A DNA stretch of 64,000 nucleotides, taken from positions 82,124-146,123 of the forward strand of contig JAJYBU010000005.1 of the NCBI GenBank assembly GCA_021778845.1. Reading direction: 5' to 3'. The notes beneath the pieces are model-generated. The model did not search any database and was not told the origin of the DNA. It saw only the letters and a list, made by a program, of their open reading frames with translations. Below, piece by piece: positions 44,838 through 54,700 of this stretch. The position numbers and the translations under genes are program-made. Each line of letters opens with the position of its first letter. Positions within the stretch are counted from its first letter, which is position 1. The DNA is from Acidobacteriota bacterium (lineage in GTDB: Bacteria; Acidobacteriota; Terriglobia; Terriglobales; Acidobacteriaceae).

Positions 44838-47441
44838 ATGAAAAGGATATTCTCCCTTCTCCCCCTGGCGGCCGTCTCGGCCTGCATGTTTTCTTTAACC
44901 TCACTCCATGCTCAGGGCACACTAGCGGACTATCAGCGCGCGCATGACCTGAGCGCCAAAACCTCCGGTCTCGTGGTAAATGTCCCGGGCCCCGCTCACT
45001 GGATTGGCGACGAGCACCGCTTCTGGTATGCGAAATCAGTGAAAGGCGGCGATGACTATCTCCTCGTGGACGCAGACGCCAGCACAAAGAAGCCTGCGTT
45101 CGACCAGACGCGGCTTGCCTCTGCCATCTCCACCGTTACAGGCCATCCCTATACAGCTCTCACGCTTCCGTTCACGCCCGTACATTTTCATCCAGAGAGG
45201 AGGCCGTCCGAAGAAGCCAACGGCAAGACCGCGCCGCTGAAGTTCATGGATAGTGAGCAATTGATCCAATTTGGGGTGCAGGGCTCGCTCTTCACGTGCA
45301 AGCTTTCGGACTACACGTGCGTGAAGACGGGGCCGATTCCCAAAGAAAACGCCGAAGGCCGCAGCTACGCGCCGAAGAATGCGTCGCCTGATCAGCTAAG
45401 CCCTGAAGTCGAGACGGAACGCAAGGGAGGCGATCCCGTCGGCGGTCTTGCATACCGCATACCTGCGCCGCAAGTTGTCGGCGACGACGGCAGCTCCAGC
45501 GGCGAGGAGCGGCGGCAGCGTCCCTGTGCAGCGAGGCCTGACGCAGCAGAGCCGCAACCCTCGCCGCACTCGAACGACCAGCCCGGAGTAGGCTCTCCCA
45601 TCCTTGACCAGCTGCCGCGGCCTCCGCACGATGTTTGCACGTCCTTCGACGGCCAGTACGAGGCCTTCATTCAAAACTTCAACGTCTTCATTCAGCCCAA
45701 AGGCAACGCGCCTGCGTATCCCATCAGCTTCGATGGCACGGAGAACAACGCCTACACGTTCAATACGCTAGCATGGTCGCCCAACTCGAAGAAGCTGGTT
45801 GCTTATCATGTGCGTCCCGGCTTCGACCGCCTCGTATCCTACATCGAATCCTCGCCGGCGGATCAGATTCAGCCAGAAACCACGACAATCCATTACGCGA
45901 AACCCGGAGATCCCGTTGATATCGCGTCGCCCGTACTGTTTGACATTGCAACCAGTCGGGCGATCCAGATCGATAATAGCCTCTTTCCTAATCCGTTCGA
46001 TCTCACGGAAGCCGTATGGTGGAAGGATAGCCGCGGGTTCACGTTCGAGTACAACCAGCGTGGACATCAGGCCTATAAGGTCATCGAAGTCGATGCGCAG
46101 ACAGGCTCTGCGCGCGCGCTGATTACTGAGACGACGAAGACATTCTTCTACTATAGCGACCTTGGACCAGGACTCTCCGCTGGCCGGCGTTATCGTCATG
46201 ACGTCGATGACGGTAAGCAGATCATATGGGCCTCGGAGCGCGACGGATGGGAGCATCTGTATCTCTACGACGGCGTGACTGGCACCGTGAAAAACCAGAT
46301 CACAAAGGGAAACTGGCTGGTGCGCAACGTCGATTATGTCGACGAAAAGAACCGCCAGATATGGTTTGAGGCCGGTGGTAGCATCCCCGGTCAAGATCCC
46401 TATTTCACACAGTACTACCGCATCAACTTTGACGGAACTGGGCTCACCCGGCTCACCGACGCCGACGGGATGCACTCCGTCAGCTTCTCACATGACCGTA
46501 CGTTCTACGTGGACAGTTGGCAGCGGGTAGATCTCGCGCCGGTCGCGCAATTGCGCCGCACCTCCGACCAGAGGGTGGTGCTCGATCTCGACAAAGGTGA
46601 TACGACAGCCTTGCTCGCGGCCGGTTTCCGCTTCCCGGAGGTGTTCGTCGCCAAGGGCCGCGACGGCAAAACCGACATCTGGGGCACGATCACGCGGCCG
46701 CTGCACTTCGATCCGCACAAGAAGTATCCAGTCATCGAGAACATCTATGCAGGACCGCAGGGCTCCTTCGTTCCTAAGACCTTCAGCTCGATTGCACCTG
46801 ATCAGGCGCTGGCTGAACTCGGCTTCATCGTCGTACACATCGATGGCATGGGTACTAGTAATCGCTCCAAGGCATTCCACGATGTTGCCTTCAAGAATCT
46901 TGCTGATGCTGGTTTTCCGGACCGCATTCTGTGGCACAAGGCCGTCGCCGCTAAATATCCGTACTACGACATCTCCCGTGTCGGAATCTTCGGTACCTCT
47001 GCGGGTGGTCAAAGTGCGCTGGGTGCGCTTCTGTTTCATCCGGAGTTTTATAAAGTTTCTGTGAGTAATAGTGGCTGTCACGACAATCGCATGGACAAAA
47101 TGTGGTGGAACGAGCAGTGGATGAGTTGGCCGGTGGGTCCGCAGTATGCCGCGTCCTCCAATGTCGATAATGCCTATCGTCTGCAAGGTAAGGTGCTCCT
47201 TATCATCGGCGAGATGGACACTAATGTCGATCCAGCTTCATCTTTGCAGGTAGTCAATGCCTTTGTGAAGGCGCACAAGCATTTCGACATGCTTTATATT
47301 CCTGGCCAAAACCACGGCGTGAGCATCTTGTCCGATGAGCACAATCGCGACGACTACTTCGTGCGCAATCTGCTGGGCGTCGAGCCGCCGGACTGGAACA
47401 AGGTTTCGCTAAAGACGGATGAAGCCACAGCCAAGGACTAA
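44838..47441 (+). CDS. S9 family serine peptidase (dipeptidyl-peptidase IV-like), exported
   Basis: 867 residues from ATG 44838. Signal peptide about 1-26 (ending SLHAQ). An N-terminal DPP-IV beta-propeller (about 100-610) precedes a C-terminal alpha/beta hydrolase. The catalytic triad is visible as Ser in FGTSAGG (about 720), Asp in GEMDTNVDP (about 793) and His in PGQNHGVS (about 825). S9B enzymes remove X-Pro dipeptides. An insertion rich in Gly/Arg/Pro near residues 215-275 is atypical. Likely periplasmic role: shortening Pro/Hyp-rich peptides. Confidence 0.93.
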   Translation: MKRIFSLLPLAAVSACMFSLTSLHAQGTLADYQRAHDLSAKTSGLVVNVPGPAHWIGDEHRFWYAKSVKGGDDYLLVDADASTKKPAFDQTRLASAISTVTGHPYTALTLPFTPVHFHPERRPSEEANGKTAPLKFMDSEQLIQFGVQGSLFTCKLSDYTCVKTGPIPKENAEGRSYAPKNASPDQLSPEVETERKGGDPVGGLAYRIPAPQVVGDDGSSSGEERRQRPCAARPDAAEPQPSPHSNDQPGVGSPILDQLPRPPHDVCTSFDGQYEAFIQNFNVFIQPKGNAPAYPISFDGTENNAYTFNTLAWSPNSKKLVAYHVRPGFDRLVSYIESSPADQIQPETTTIHYAKPGDPVDIASPVLFDIATSRAIQIDNSLFPNPFDLTEAVWWKDSRGFTFEYNQRGHQAYKVIEVDAQTGSARALITETTKTFFYYSDLGPGLSAGRRYRHDVDDGKQIIWASERDGWEHLYLYDGVTGTVKNQITKGNWLVRNVDYVDEKNRQIWFEAGGSIPGQDPYFTQYYRINFDGTGLTRLTDADGMHSVSFSHDRTFYVDSWQRVDLAPVAQLRRTSDQRVVLDLDKGDTTALLAAGFRFPEVFVAKGRDGKTDIWGTITRPLHFDPHKKYPVIENIYAGPQGSFVPKTFSSIAPDQALAELGFIVVHIDGMGTSNRSKAFHDVAFKNLADAGFPDRILWHKAVAAKYPYYDISRVGIFGTSAGGQSALGALLFHPEFYKVSVSNSGCHDNRMDKMWWNEQWMSWPVGPQYAASSNVDNAYRLQGKVLLIIGEMDTNVDPASSLQVVNAFVKAHKHFDMLYIPGQNHGVSILSDEHNRDDYFVRNLLGVEPPDWNKVSLKTDEATAKD

Positions 47442-47463
47442 CATCCTTCGTGACTTAACATCA

Positions 47464-47494
47464 AAGGGGCATTCGCGAATTGCGAACGCCCCTT
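47464..47494. terminator. Hairpin terminator between convergent genes
   Basis: Arms AAGGGGCATTCGC and GCGAACGCCCCTT pair with one mismatch around GAATT. It lies between the S9 peptidase stop and the end of the GntR gene and can serve both strands. Confidence 0.8.
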
Positions 47495-47519
47495 GCATAG
47501 TCTCGATAACAACCGCCGT

Positions 47520-48248
47520 CTACCAACTTCCACGCTCGCCAAAGATCTCGATGACACGGCTGAGTCGCTCCGAACCCTTTTCCCAGTTCTTCTGCAGGCC
47601 CGTCTCGACGCGGTCTGGATCGCCGGCCAGGATGGCCCGGATTACCTCATCATGCTCGGCAACCGACAGATGCAGGTCCTTAATGATGGAGCTCGCATAT
47701 AGCCGCCAATAACGCTCGGTCTGTGGCTCGATTGCCTTATGCAGTGTCGTCATGCGAGCGCCCGCCCCGTACTTGATAATGAGTCGATGAAACGAGCGGT
47801 CGTTATCAAAGATCTCACCAGGATTTCCGTCGCGGTCTCTGGAGATGAACTCGAGCCTATTGTTGAGAGTCTGCAGCTGTGCGCAAATCTCTTCGCGCTC
47901 CGCCAGCGGAAGCGCCGCGATGCCGCGGCCAGCAATGCCTTCTAGCCGTCCGATGATGAGGTAGAGCTCATTCGAGTCTTCCTGCGTGAGGGGCGCAACA
48001 ATCATGCGCGATTTCTTCGCATTCCGATGCTCCAGAATGTAGCCCTCTCGCTGTAGCCAATGAATGGCCCCGCGCACGGGCGTCCTGCTCATATTCAGGC
48101 GCTCCGCCAGTTCGGCCTCCAAAATCCAGGTACCTGGGGAGAGCTTGCCGCGCACAATCAGTTCGCGAATCTCGCGGAATGCTGTCAATAGGCTCGTGCC
48201 ATGTTCCGCTTTGGCCTTCGGGGAGGCTGCTGTCGCCCTCTTCTTCAT
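47520..48248 (-). CDS. GntR family (FCD/FadR subfamily) transcriptional regulator
   Basis: 242 residues from ATG 48248. A longer frame upstream would overlap the divergent promoter. The winged helix-turn-helix is at about 20-95 (FREIRELIVRGKLSPGTWIL, then LAERLNMSRTPVRGAIHWL). The FCD ligand domain (about 105-235) has metal-binding type acidic/His residues (FDNDRSFHRLIIKY, AEHDEVIRAIL). FCD regulators sense small carboxylates or amino acids. It is divergent from the hydroxyproline catabolic operon, so hydroxyproline or a pathway acid is the probable inducer and the operon its primary target. Confidence 0.9.
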   Translation of the reverse strand: MKKRATAASPKAKAEHGTSLLTAFREIRELIVRGKLSPGTWILEAELAERLNMSRTPVRGAIHWLQREGYILEHRNAKKSRMIVAPLTQEDSNELYLIIGRLEGIAGRGIAALPLAEREEICAQLQTLNNRLEFISRDRDGNPGEIFDNDRSFHRLIIKYGAGARMTTLHKAIEPQTERYWRLYASSIIKDLHLSVAEHDEVIRAILAGDPDRVETGLQKNWEKGSERLSRVIEIFGERGSW

Positions 48249-48378
48249 GGATGCTGCTGTCGTTACTTGCAATGGGGTATGCACTCCAATATTAATGTAC
48301 CGCTTTTTCAGAGAGAAAGAGTTATTTTTGTAAAGCATGAATGTATTCAAAATAGTCGACAAGGCGGTATTATTGCTT

Positions 48379-49329
48379 ATGCCTCTCCTGTCACCCATTT
48401 GCGTCATTGATTCACACACCCAGGGCGAGCCAACCCGGGTAGTTGTCTCCGGCGGCCCCGACCTTGGAAGCGGTCCGATGGAAGAACGCCTCCAGCGCTT
48501 CAGATCCGAATTCGATCATTTTCGCACTGCGGTCGTGTGCGAGCCGCGTGGCTCTGACGTGGTGGTGGGAGCACTCCTCCTTGAACCGACACAGCCGGAG
48601 TCTACTGCGGCTGTCATCTTCTTCAATGACGTCGGCTATCTCGGTATGTGCGGCCATGGAACCATCGGCGTCCTCACCACGCTGGCGCATATGGGCAAGG
48701 TGGGCGGCGGGTTGCATCGCATCGAGACCCCCGTGGGTATCGTACAGGCGACCCTGCATGAAGACCGATGCGTAACCGTGGAAAATGTCCCAAGCTACCG
48801 TTTCCGCTCCAGTGTAACGGTCACAGCTCCTGGTTATGGGAGTTTTACCGGAGATATCGCGTGGGGAGGGAACTGGTTCTTTCTGATTGCGAATCCCCCC
48901 TGCCTTTTGACGCTTGAAAACCGCACCGAGCTGATAGCCACCACAACAGCGATTCGTAACGCGCTGGACGCAAGCGGCATCACAGGCGCGGAAGGTGCGT
49001 ACATCGATCACATCGAGTTCTTCTCCGCCCCTTACTCCTCCGAAAACTCTTCGCGCAACTTCGTCCTCTGTCCCGGCGCATCGTTCGATCGCTCTCCCTG
49101 CGGCACCGGTACTAGCGCGAAAATGGCTTGCCTGTATGACGACGGCGAGCTGGTGCCTGAGATGCCATGGAGACAGGAAGGCATCCTCGGTACCGTCTTC
49201 GAGGGCTCGATCCGTAAAGGTCATGACGGCCATGTGCACCCTAGTATTCGCGGGCGCGCATGGATAACAGGAGAATCAAAACTGTTGTTTGAAGACGGCG
49301 ATCCGTTTTCTACCGGGATAAAGCTCTGA
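48379..49329 (+). CDS. 4-hydroxyproline 2-epimerase (proline racemase family)
   Basis: 316 residues from ATG 48379; an upstream ATG at 48337 is possible. It converts trans-4-hydroxy-L-proline to cis-4-hydroxy-D-proline by two-base chemistry. Both catalytic cysteines are present, in MCGHGTIG (about C91) and SPCGTGTSAK (about C241). The second Cys distinguishes it from trans-3-hydroxyproline dehydratase, which has Thr there. N-terminal IDSHTQGEPTRVV is the family signature. The next gene starts 1 base after its stop. Context with the dehydrogenase and deaminase supports hydroxyproline rather than proline as substrate. Confidence 0.92.
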   Translation: MPLLSPICVIDSHTQGEPTRVVVSGGPDLGSGPMEERLQRFRSEFDHFRTAVVCEPRGSDVVVGALLLEPTQPESTAAVIFFNDVGYLGMCGHGTIGVLTTLAHMGKVGGGLHRIETPVGIVQATLHEDRCVTVENVPSYRFRSSVTVTAPGYGSFTGDIAWGGNWFFLIANPPCLLTLENRTELIATTTAIRNALDASGITGAEGAYIDHIEFFSAPYSSENSSRNFVLCPGASFDRSPCGTGTSAKMACLYDDGELVPEMPWRQEGILGTVFEGSIRKGHDGHVHPSIRGRAWITGESKLLFEDGDPFSTGIKL

Positions 49330-49330
49330 G

Positions 49331-50464
49331 ATGAAGTCATTCGACATTCTCGTTGTGGGTGCTGGCATCGTCGGAAGTGCTGTCGCGCGTGAGTGCGCAT
49401 TGCTCGGCTGGCAAGTCGGTGTAGTTAGTGGCGGCACGCTTGCCGGCAGTGCTACTGCAGCGGGAATGGGCCATGTTGTGGTCATGGACGATTCCCCCGC
49501 GCAGCTCGCGCTTACAGCATACTCGCAATCGTTGTGGCATCAGCTTGCGGCGCATCTACCCAAGTCCGCGGAGTATGAGGGCTGTGGCACCATCTGGGTT
49601 GCAGCCGACGATGAAGACATGGTCCAGGTGCCCGCCAAGCATGCCCTCTACGCGAGATTTGGGATTGAGACGAATATCCTTTCGGCTGCGCAACTCGCAC
49701 ACGCCGAACCCAATCTGCGCAGAGGCCTCATCGGCGGTCTGCTCGTCCCCGCCGACGGCATTGTCTACCCCCCAGCCGTAGCCTCCTATTTTCTTGCCGA
49801 GGCCACGCGTCTCGGAGCTGAAATCTTTCCCGCCCGTGCTGTCTCAGCCGCACACGGCGAGGTCCGCCTGAACACGGGCGCAGTGCTTGCAGCCGACCGC
49901 ATTGTGCTGGCAGTAGGCGCGGACTGCAAGTTGTTGCCCGCGCTCCCAATTCAACGACGCAAGGGCCACCTTGCCATCACGGATCGCTATCCAGGATTTG
50001 TGCGTCACCAGCTCGTGGAGCTTGGCTATCTCAAGAGTGCCCATACATTAACAGAGGATTCCGTAGCCTTCAATATTCAGCCGCGTCAAACAGGGCAACT
50101 TCTCATCGGCTCTTCGCGACAGTATGGCAGCACAGGACCCGAGATCGAGCCCGAGATGCTGCGCCGCATGCTCGATCGTGCAATTGAGTACATGCCTAGT
50201 CTCGATAACCTCTCGTCGCTGCGCACTTGGACAGGCTTTCGGGCTGCGACGCCGGACAAACTGCCGTGCATTGGCAGCGCGAGCGGTTTGTCTGACGATG
50301 CCACGCTATGGCTTGCCACGGGTTTTGAAGGCCTAGGCATCACCAACGCACCGGGCGCGGCCCGCCTGCTGGTGGCTGCCATGACGGCACAGACACCTGC
50401 CATCGATGTGACGCCGTATCTTCCCGCGCGCATGAAGGCGCAAGTGAGTATGCCTTATGCCTGA
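49331..50464 (+). CDS. D-hydroxyproline dehydrogenase, DAO-type FAD subunit
   Basis: 377 residues. The N-terminal FAD-binding motif VVGAGIVGSAVAREC and C-terminal LWLATGFEGLGITNAPGAARL mark the DAO/glycine-oxidase family. In known three-component D-hydroxyproline dehydrogenases this is the substrate-oxidising subunit, partnered by a small [2Fe-2S] protein and a second FAD/BFD subunit, exactly the next two genes. It oxidises cis-4-hydroxy-D-proline to pyrroline-4-hydroxy-2-carboxylate and passes electrons to the respiratory chain. Overlaps the next gene by 8 bases. Confidence 0.9.
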   Translation: MKSFDILVVGAGIVGSAVARECALLGWQVGVVSGGTLAGSATAAGMGHVVVMDDSPAQLALTAYSQSLWHQLAAHLPKSAEYEGCGTIWVAADDEDMVQVPAKHALYARFGIETNILSAAQLAHAEPNLRRGLIGGLLVPADGIVYPPAVASYFLAEATRLGAEIFPARAVSAAHGEVRLNTGAVLAADRIVLAVGADCKLLPALPIQRRKGHLAITDRYPGFVRHQLVELGYLKSAHTLTEDSVAFNIQPRQTGQLLIGSSRQYGSTGPEIEPEMLRRMLDRAIEYMPSLDNLSSLRTWTGFRAATPDKLPCIGSASGLSDDATLWLATGFEGLGITNAPGAARLLVAAMTAQTPAIDVTPYLPARMKAQVSMPYA

Positions 50465-50702
50465 GACTCTTGCACTGAAAATTAACGGTCAATTGGTGGA
50501 AGTGCCGAGCGGCACATCCGTGGCAGCCGCTCTACTCATCGCAAGTCAGCCCTTTCGCCTCTCTGTCATCGGCGAGCCACGTGCCGCACTCTGCGGAATG
50601 GGTATCTGCTTCGAGTGCCGCGCCGTCGTGAACGGAAGGGCGCACCGGCGCACATGTCAACTATTTTGCGAGGCTGGCATGACGGTGGAGACGAACCTAT
50701 GA
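50457..50702 (+). CDS. D-hydroxyproline dehydrogenase, small [2Fe-2S] subunit
   Basis: 81 residues. A ferredoxin-like fold with Cys pattern C-x4-C-x2-C (ALCGMGICFECRAVV) and a fourth Cys in RRTCQ. This matches the small gamma-type subunit of heteromeric amine/opine/hydroxyproline dehydrogenases and should shuttle electrons between the two flavoproteins. Its start lies inside the previous gene and its stop overlaps the next start by 4 bases. Confidence 0.9.
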   Translation: MPETLALKINGQLVEVPSGTSVAAALLIASQPFRLSVIGEPRAALCGMGICFECRAVVNGRAHRRTCQLFCEAGMTVETNL

Positions 50703-52051
50703 GCCAGGACATCTCCTCCGACGTTCTCGTCATTGGTGCTGGCCCGGCCGGCATCGCCGCTGCAACGATAGCTGCAGAACAGGGCCTGAAGGTCATTGTC
50801 CTCGATGATAATCGCCAACCCGGCGGACAAATCTGGCGTAACTTGTCCACTGCTCATCACCCTTCGACGTCCAAACGTCATCCAAAACAGCAAGCACTGG
50901 ATCGTCTTTATCGTTCAGGCGCACAATTGCTGACACGTCGTGTTGTCTTCAACGCATCTGCGAGCGGCTTTGCTGAAGCACTGCACGAGACCGCGACCGA
51001 TAGCAACGTGGAAACGTTCCGATTCCAACAGCTCATCCTTGCCACCGGCGCACGTGAGCGTTTTCTCCCCTTCCCCGGATGGACGTTGCCCGGAGTCTTC
51101 GGCGTTGGTGGGCTGCAAGCCCTGACACGTGCAGGCTATCCTGTTGCGGGCAAGCACATCGCCGTCACAGGAACAGGACCACTCTTACTCGCCGTCGCTG
51201 CGCATCTTGTAGCAGCGGGTGCAACCGTCACCACTGTTGCCGAGCAGGCACCCATGTTGAAGCTCGCGCCGTTTGCTGCATCCCTGTGGCGTCAGCCCGC
51301 GAAGCTAGTGCAGGGAGCGCGCTATCGTACGAAGTTGCGCTCGGCGACGTATCGCACAGGCTGTTGGGTTGTGAAAGCCATCGCCTCACCAGATAGCCAC
51401 ACTCTCTCGGCCATACATATGACCGACGGAACGCGAACCTGGACGGAGCCTTGCGACCTGCTCGCATGCGGCTACTATCTGGTTCCGAACACTGAACTTG
51501 CACAGTTGCTCGGTTGTGCCCTTCGTGGAAGCTTTGTGCAGACAGATGCACATCAACGCACGTCGATTCTCGGAATCTTCTGCGTTGGCGAACCAACCGG
51601 CATTGCGGGCCTCGAAGCAGCTATCATGCAGGGAAAAATCGCAGGCCTCGCATGCGCGGGTAAGAGCACCCCAAAGCTGCTTCGTCGCGTCATGAAGCAG
51701 CAAGTCTTCGCGAAAAATCTCGAATACGCCTTTGCTTTGCGCCAGGAACTACGTTCGCTGCCAAAGCAGGACACTATCGTCTGTCGCTGCGAGGACGTTA
51801 CCTTCGCGGCAATGCAGGCCTACCACGGATGGACAGATGCCAAACTGCAAACCCGCTGCGGCATGGGGCCCTGCCAGGGACGCGTCTGCGGCCCAGCCGC
51901 CGAATTTCTTCTGGGTTGGAAGCCGCCGATATCCATGCGCCAACCGCTGTATCCCGTTCCGCTGCGCGCGCTTTCTTCACCACTCGCATCAACATCAAAA
52001 GTTGCAATCAACAAAATTGAAGGAATCGAAAGTACTAAGGAGAGAATATGA
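50699..52051 (+). CDS. D-hydroxyproline dehydrogenase, FAD/BFD large subunit
   Basis: 450 residues from ATG 50699. N-terminal Rossmann VIGAGPAGIAAATIAAEQG plus PGGQIWR, a second nucleotide fold (IAVTGTGPLLLAVAAHL), and a C-terminal BFD-like [2Fe-2S] domain with CRCEDVTF and CGMGPCQGRVC. This is the electron-accepting subunit of three-component D-hydroxyproline dehydrogenases. The stop overlaps the deaminase start (ATGA). The last 40 residues are Ser/Pro-rich and poorly conserved in appearance. Confidence 0.9.
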   Translation: MSQDISSDVLVIGAGPAGIAAATIAAEQGLKVIVLDDNRQPGGQIWRNLSTAHHPSTSKRHPKQQALDRLYRSGAQLLTRRVVFNASASGFAEALHETATDSNVETFRFQQLILATGARERFLPFPGWTLPGVFGVGGLQALTRAGYPVAGKHIAVTGTGPLLLAVAAHLVAAGATVTTVAEQAPMLKLAPFAASLWRQPAKLVQGARYRTKLRSATYRTGCWVVKAIASPDSHTLSAIHMTDGTRTWTEPCDLLACGYYLVPNTELAQLLGCALRGSFVQTDAHQRTSILGIFCVGEPTGIAGLEAAIMQGKIAGLACAGKSTPKLLRRVMKQQVFAKNLEYAFALRQELRSLPKQDTIVCRCEDVTFAAMQAYHGWTDAKLQTRCGMGPCQGRVCGPAAEFLLGWKPPISMRQPLYPVPLRALSSPLASTSKVAINKIEGIESTKERI

Positions 52052-52971
52052 ACTGGTCTGGCGTAATGCCCGCAATGACGACACCCTTTACCCTCGATGG
52101 GAAGGTCAACCATGCGTTTCTAGCGCAGCATGCAGCATGGCAGTTGGGTAACGGCTGCGTTGGCCTCATCATGCTGGGCTCGCTCGGCGAAGGCGCCACA
52201 CTCGACCACGACGAGAACATCGCCATCCTGAAGACGGCTGTGCGTGTCGCAGGAAAGCTGCCCGTAGTCGCCTCGATCTCTGCGCTCTCCACTCAACATG
52301 CCGTGTCCCTCGCAAAGGAGGCTGAGGGTCTCGGCTGCTCTGGTCTGATGGTTCTGCCGCCGTATGTGTACACGTCGGACTGGTATGAGATGAAGGCTCA
52401 TATCGCTGCAATTCTACGCGCGACCAACCTCGGATGCATGCTCTACAACAACCCTGTTGCCTACAAGACTGACTTCCTGCCGGAGCATATCTCGGAACTC
52501 GCAAGCGAGCACGAGAATCTGAAGGCCGTGAAGGAGTCGAGCACCGATGTGCGCCGCGTGGCCGCCATCCGCGCACTTCTCGGCGACAGGCTGAGCATTT
52601 TTGTAGGCGTCGATGACGTAATCGTAGAGGCACTGGGAGTAGGTGCTGTTGGCTGGGTCGCAGGGCTCGTCAATGCATATCCTGCAGAGTCCGTAAAGCT
52701 ATTTGAACTCGCGAAGTCGGGCAAGCAGCAAGAGGCGTTTGAGTTATACCGCTGGTTCCTTCCTTTACTGCGCTTGGATACAGTGCCAAAGTTTGTGCAG
52801 TTGATCAAGTGGGTGCAGCAAGAGGCAGGTGTTGGATCAGTGCGGGTGCGTGCCCCACGCCTTGAACTGCAAGGGGCAGACCTCGCATTTGTTCGTGCTG
52901 TATTCGAGGAGGCCAAAGCGACACGGCCCAGCATCCAGGAGAGTCCCATCACGGAGTTTGCGGGCGCCTAG
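52048..52971 (+). CDS. Pyrroline-4-hydroxy-2-carboxylate deaminase (DHDPS family)
   Basis: 307-residue TIM barrel of the dihydrodipicolinate synthase family. Catalytic Tyr133 in MLYNNPVAYKTDF and Schiff-base Lys162 in AVKESSTD are present; SLGEGATLDHDE forms the substrate pocket. In hydroxyproline degradation this branch deaminates and dehydrates pyrroline-4-hydroxy-2-carboxylate to alpha-ketoglutaric semialdehyde plus ammonia. AAGGAG precedes the ATG. Fourth catabolic gene of the operon; its product is the substrate of the dehydrogenase at 34245-35843. Confidence 0.9.
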   Translation: MNWSGVMPAMTTPFTLDGKVNHAFLAQHAAWQLGNGCVGLIMLGSLGEGATLDHDENIAILKTAVRVAGKLPVVASISALSTQHAVSLAKEAEGLGCSGLMVLPPYVYTSDWYEMKAHIAAILRATNLGCMLYNNPVAYKTDFLPEHISELASEHENLKAVKESSTDVRRVAAIRALLGDRLSIFVGVDDVIVEALGVGAVGWVAGLVNAYPAESVKLFELAKSGKQQEAFELYRWFLPLLRLDTVPKFVQLIKWVQQEAGVGSVRVRAPRLELQGADLAFVRAVFEEAKATRPSIQESPITEFAGA

Positions 52972-53060
52972 TGCGCAGATCCTGTGGCCCGCGTCGTACT
53001 TTGCAGCAGGCCGCATTGATTACAGCTAAAGTTACTTACCAGGTTCATCTGGAGGCCCTG

Positions 53061-54626
53061 ATGAAGCAATTTATTTCCCGTTCATGCGCTATGATCTCCA
53101 TGCTTCTTGCGGGCATAGTCTTGAGTGGGAGCATTCCGGCAGCTTCGGCTCAATCCAGTCTCAATGGATACTGGGATCTCCGCACCCCCAACCCAAGCGG
53201 CGATGGCACCGTACTGCACACCTACTTTCATCTTCAAGAGAGTAGCAACACAGTCGTCGGTCAGTTGATTCGCTGGTACCACACGGTTCCAGTCGGTGGC
53301 ACCCTAGATCACGGCACAATCCACTTCGTAACGCAGCCGCCGGCAACGGCTCCGGGTTGGGAGCACAGGTCTATCGTCTTCGAAGGAATATTTTCGGACA
53401 ACAAGCTCACGCTAGACATGCATGCGGGCGACAGGGTCACGCATGGCGTGGCCACGCAGGTAACAGAAGAAGCCACGCAGCCCCCGAAGCCTTTGCCGTT
53501 GCCTGCGTTGCACGATGTTCCAGACAATGGTCTAGCGCGTACACCGCCGATGGGCTGGAACAGTTGGAACAAGTTTGCTAATAAGATTGACGATGCCGCT
53601 GTGCGCGCTATGGCCGATGCAATGGTGTCGAGTGGTATGAGCAAGGTTGGCTATGTCTACATCAATATTGATGACACCTGGGAGCTGGGGCGCGACGCAA
53701 AAGGGAATATTGTGGCTAACAAAAAGTTCCCTGACATGAAAGCGCTTGCGGATTACGTGCACTCAAAAGGGCTCAAGATTGGCATCTACTCTAGCCCCGG
53801 CCCGAAGACCTGCGCCTACTATGAGGGCAGCTTCGGCCATGTACAGCAGGACGCCGCAACCTATGCTGCATGGGGCATCGACTACCTGAAGTATGATCTC
53901 TGTACGGATCTCGATGTCTACAAGGATGACGCGCCGACGCTGCAGGCAATTTACCAGGAGATGGGCGATGCACTGCAGTCCATACATCGGCCCATTGTCT
54001 ACAGCCTCTGTGAGTATGGACGTGCCAACGTATGGACTGGTTGGGGCGAGAAGAGTGGCGGCAACCTTTGGCGCACCACCGGCGACATTGAAGACCGTTG
54101 GGAGTCAATGGATAAGATCGGCTTCAGCCAGATCAAGATTGCCAGCTACGTGAAGCCAGGACACTGGAACGACCCCGACATGCTCGAGATTGGGAACGGT
54201 GGGATGACGGCCGATGAGTACCGAACCCACATGAGCCTTTGGTCGATGCTCGCTGCTCCCCTCATCGCAGGTAACGATCTACGTACCATGACCGACGAGA
54301 CGAAAAGCATCTTGATGAATACCGAGGTCATCGCCATTGATCAGGATCTACACTTCCGACCCGTGACAGAGGTCTCGCATGACGGCAATATCGAAGTGCT
54401 TTTGAGACCGCTCTCTGATGGCTCCGTAGCGGTAGGACTCTTCAATCGTGGCGCGGAGACAACGACGGCAAACTTAAAGCGCAGCATGTTGCCCTCAGCC
54501 TTCAGCAACGGAACTCTACACATGCGCGATCTCTGGAGGCATGCTGACTTAGCAATGGGCGGTGACGTCTACACAGCGTCCGTTCCAAAGCACGGGGTCG
54601 TCATGTTGCGCATCTCAGCTCAATGA
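53061..54626 (+). CDS. GH27 alpha-galactosidase, exported
   Basis: 521 residues from ATG 53061 (GGAGG upstream). Signal peptide about 1-32. A roughly 120-residue beta domain precedes the GH27 barrel, which begins PPMGWNSWNKF. The nucleophile Asp279 is in YLKYDLC and the acid/base Asp342 in RTTGDIEDRW; a C-terminal beta domain ends the protein. It releases terminal alpha-galactose. It sits 89 bases behind the hydroxyproline deaminase in one operon, which is unusual and points to serine-O-alpha-galactosides of extensins as substrate. Terminator follows. Confidence 0.93.
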   Translation: MKQFISRSCAMISMLLAGIVLSGSIPAASAQSSLNGYWDLRTPNPSGDGTVLHTYFHLQESSNTVVGQLIRWYHTVPVGGTLDHGTIHFVTQPPATAPGWEHRSIVFEGIFSDNKLTLDMHAGDRVTHGVATQVTEEATQPPKPLPLPALHDVPDNGLARTPPMGWNSWNKFANKIDDAAVRAMADAMVSSGMSKVGYVYINIDDTWELGRDAKGNIVANKKFPDMKALADYVHSKGLKIGIYSSPGPKTCAYYEGSFGHVQQDAATYAAWGIDYLKYDLCTDLDVYKDDAPTLQAIYQEMGDALQSIHRPIVYSLCEYGRANVWTGWGEKSGGNLWRTTGDIEDRWESMDKIGFSQIKIASYVKPGHWNDPDMLEIGNGGMTADEYRTHMSLWSMLAAPLIAGNDLRTMTDETKSILMNTEVIAIDQDLHFRPVTEVSHDGNIEVLLRPLSDGSVAVGLFNRGAETTTANLKRSMLPSAFSNGTLHMRDLWRHADLAMGGDVYTASVPKHGVVMLRISAQ

Positions 54627-54644
54627 AGCCAACCATGAACTACA

Positions 54645-54688
54645 GCAAAGAAGAATGCCGACAGTCGAGAGCCGGCATTCTTCTTTGC
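54645..54688. terminator. Strong hairpin terminator after the GH27 gene
   Basis: A perfect 16-base stem (arm GCAAAGAAGAATGCCG) with a 12-base loop, and a T-rich 3' side. It lies between the convergent GH27 and DUF5695 genes and can stop both. Confidence 0.88.
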
Positions 54689-54700
54689 AATACTCCATCA

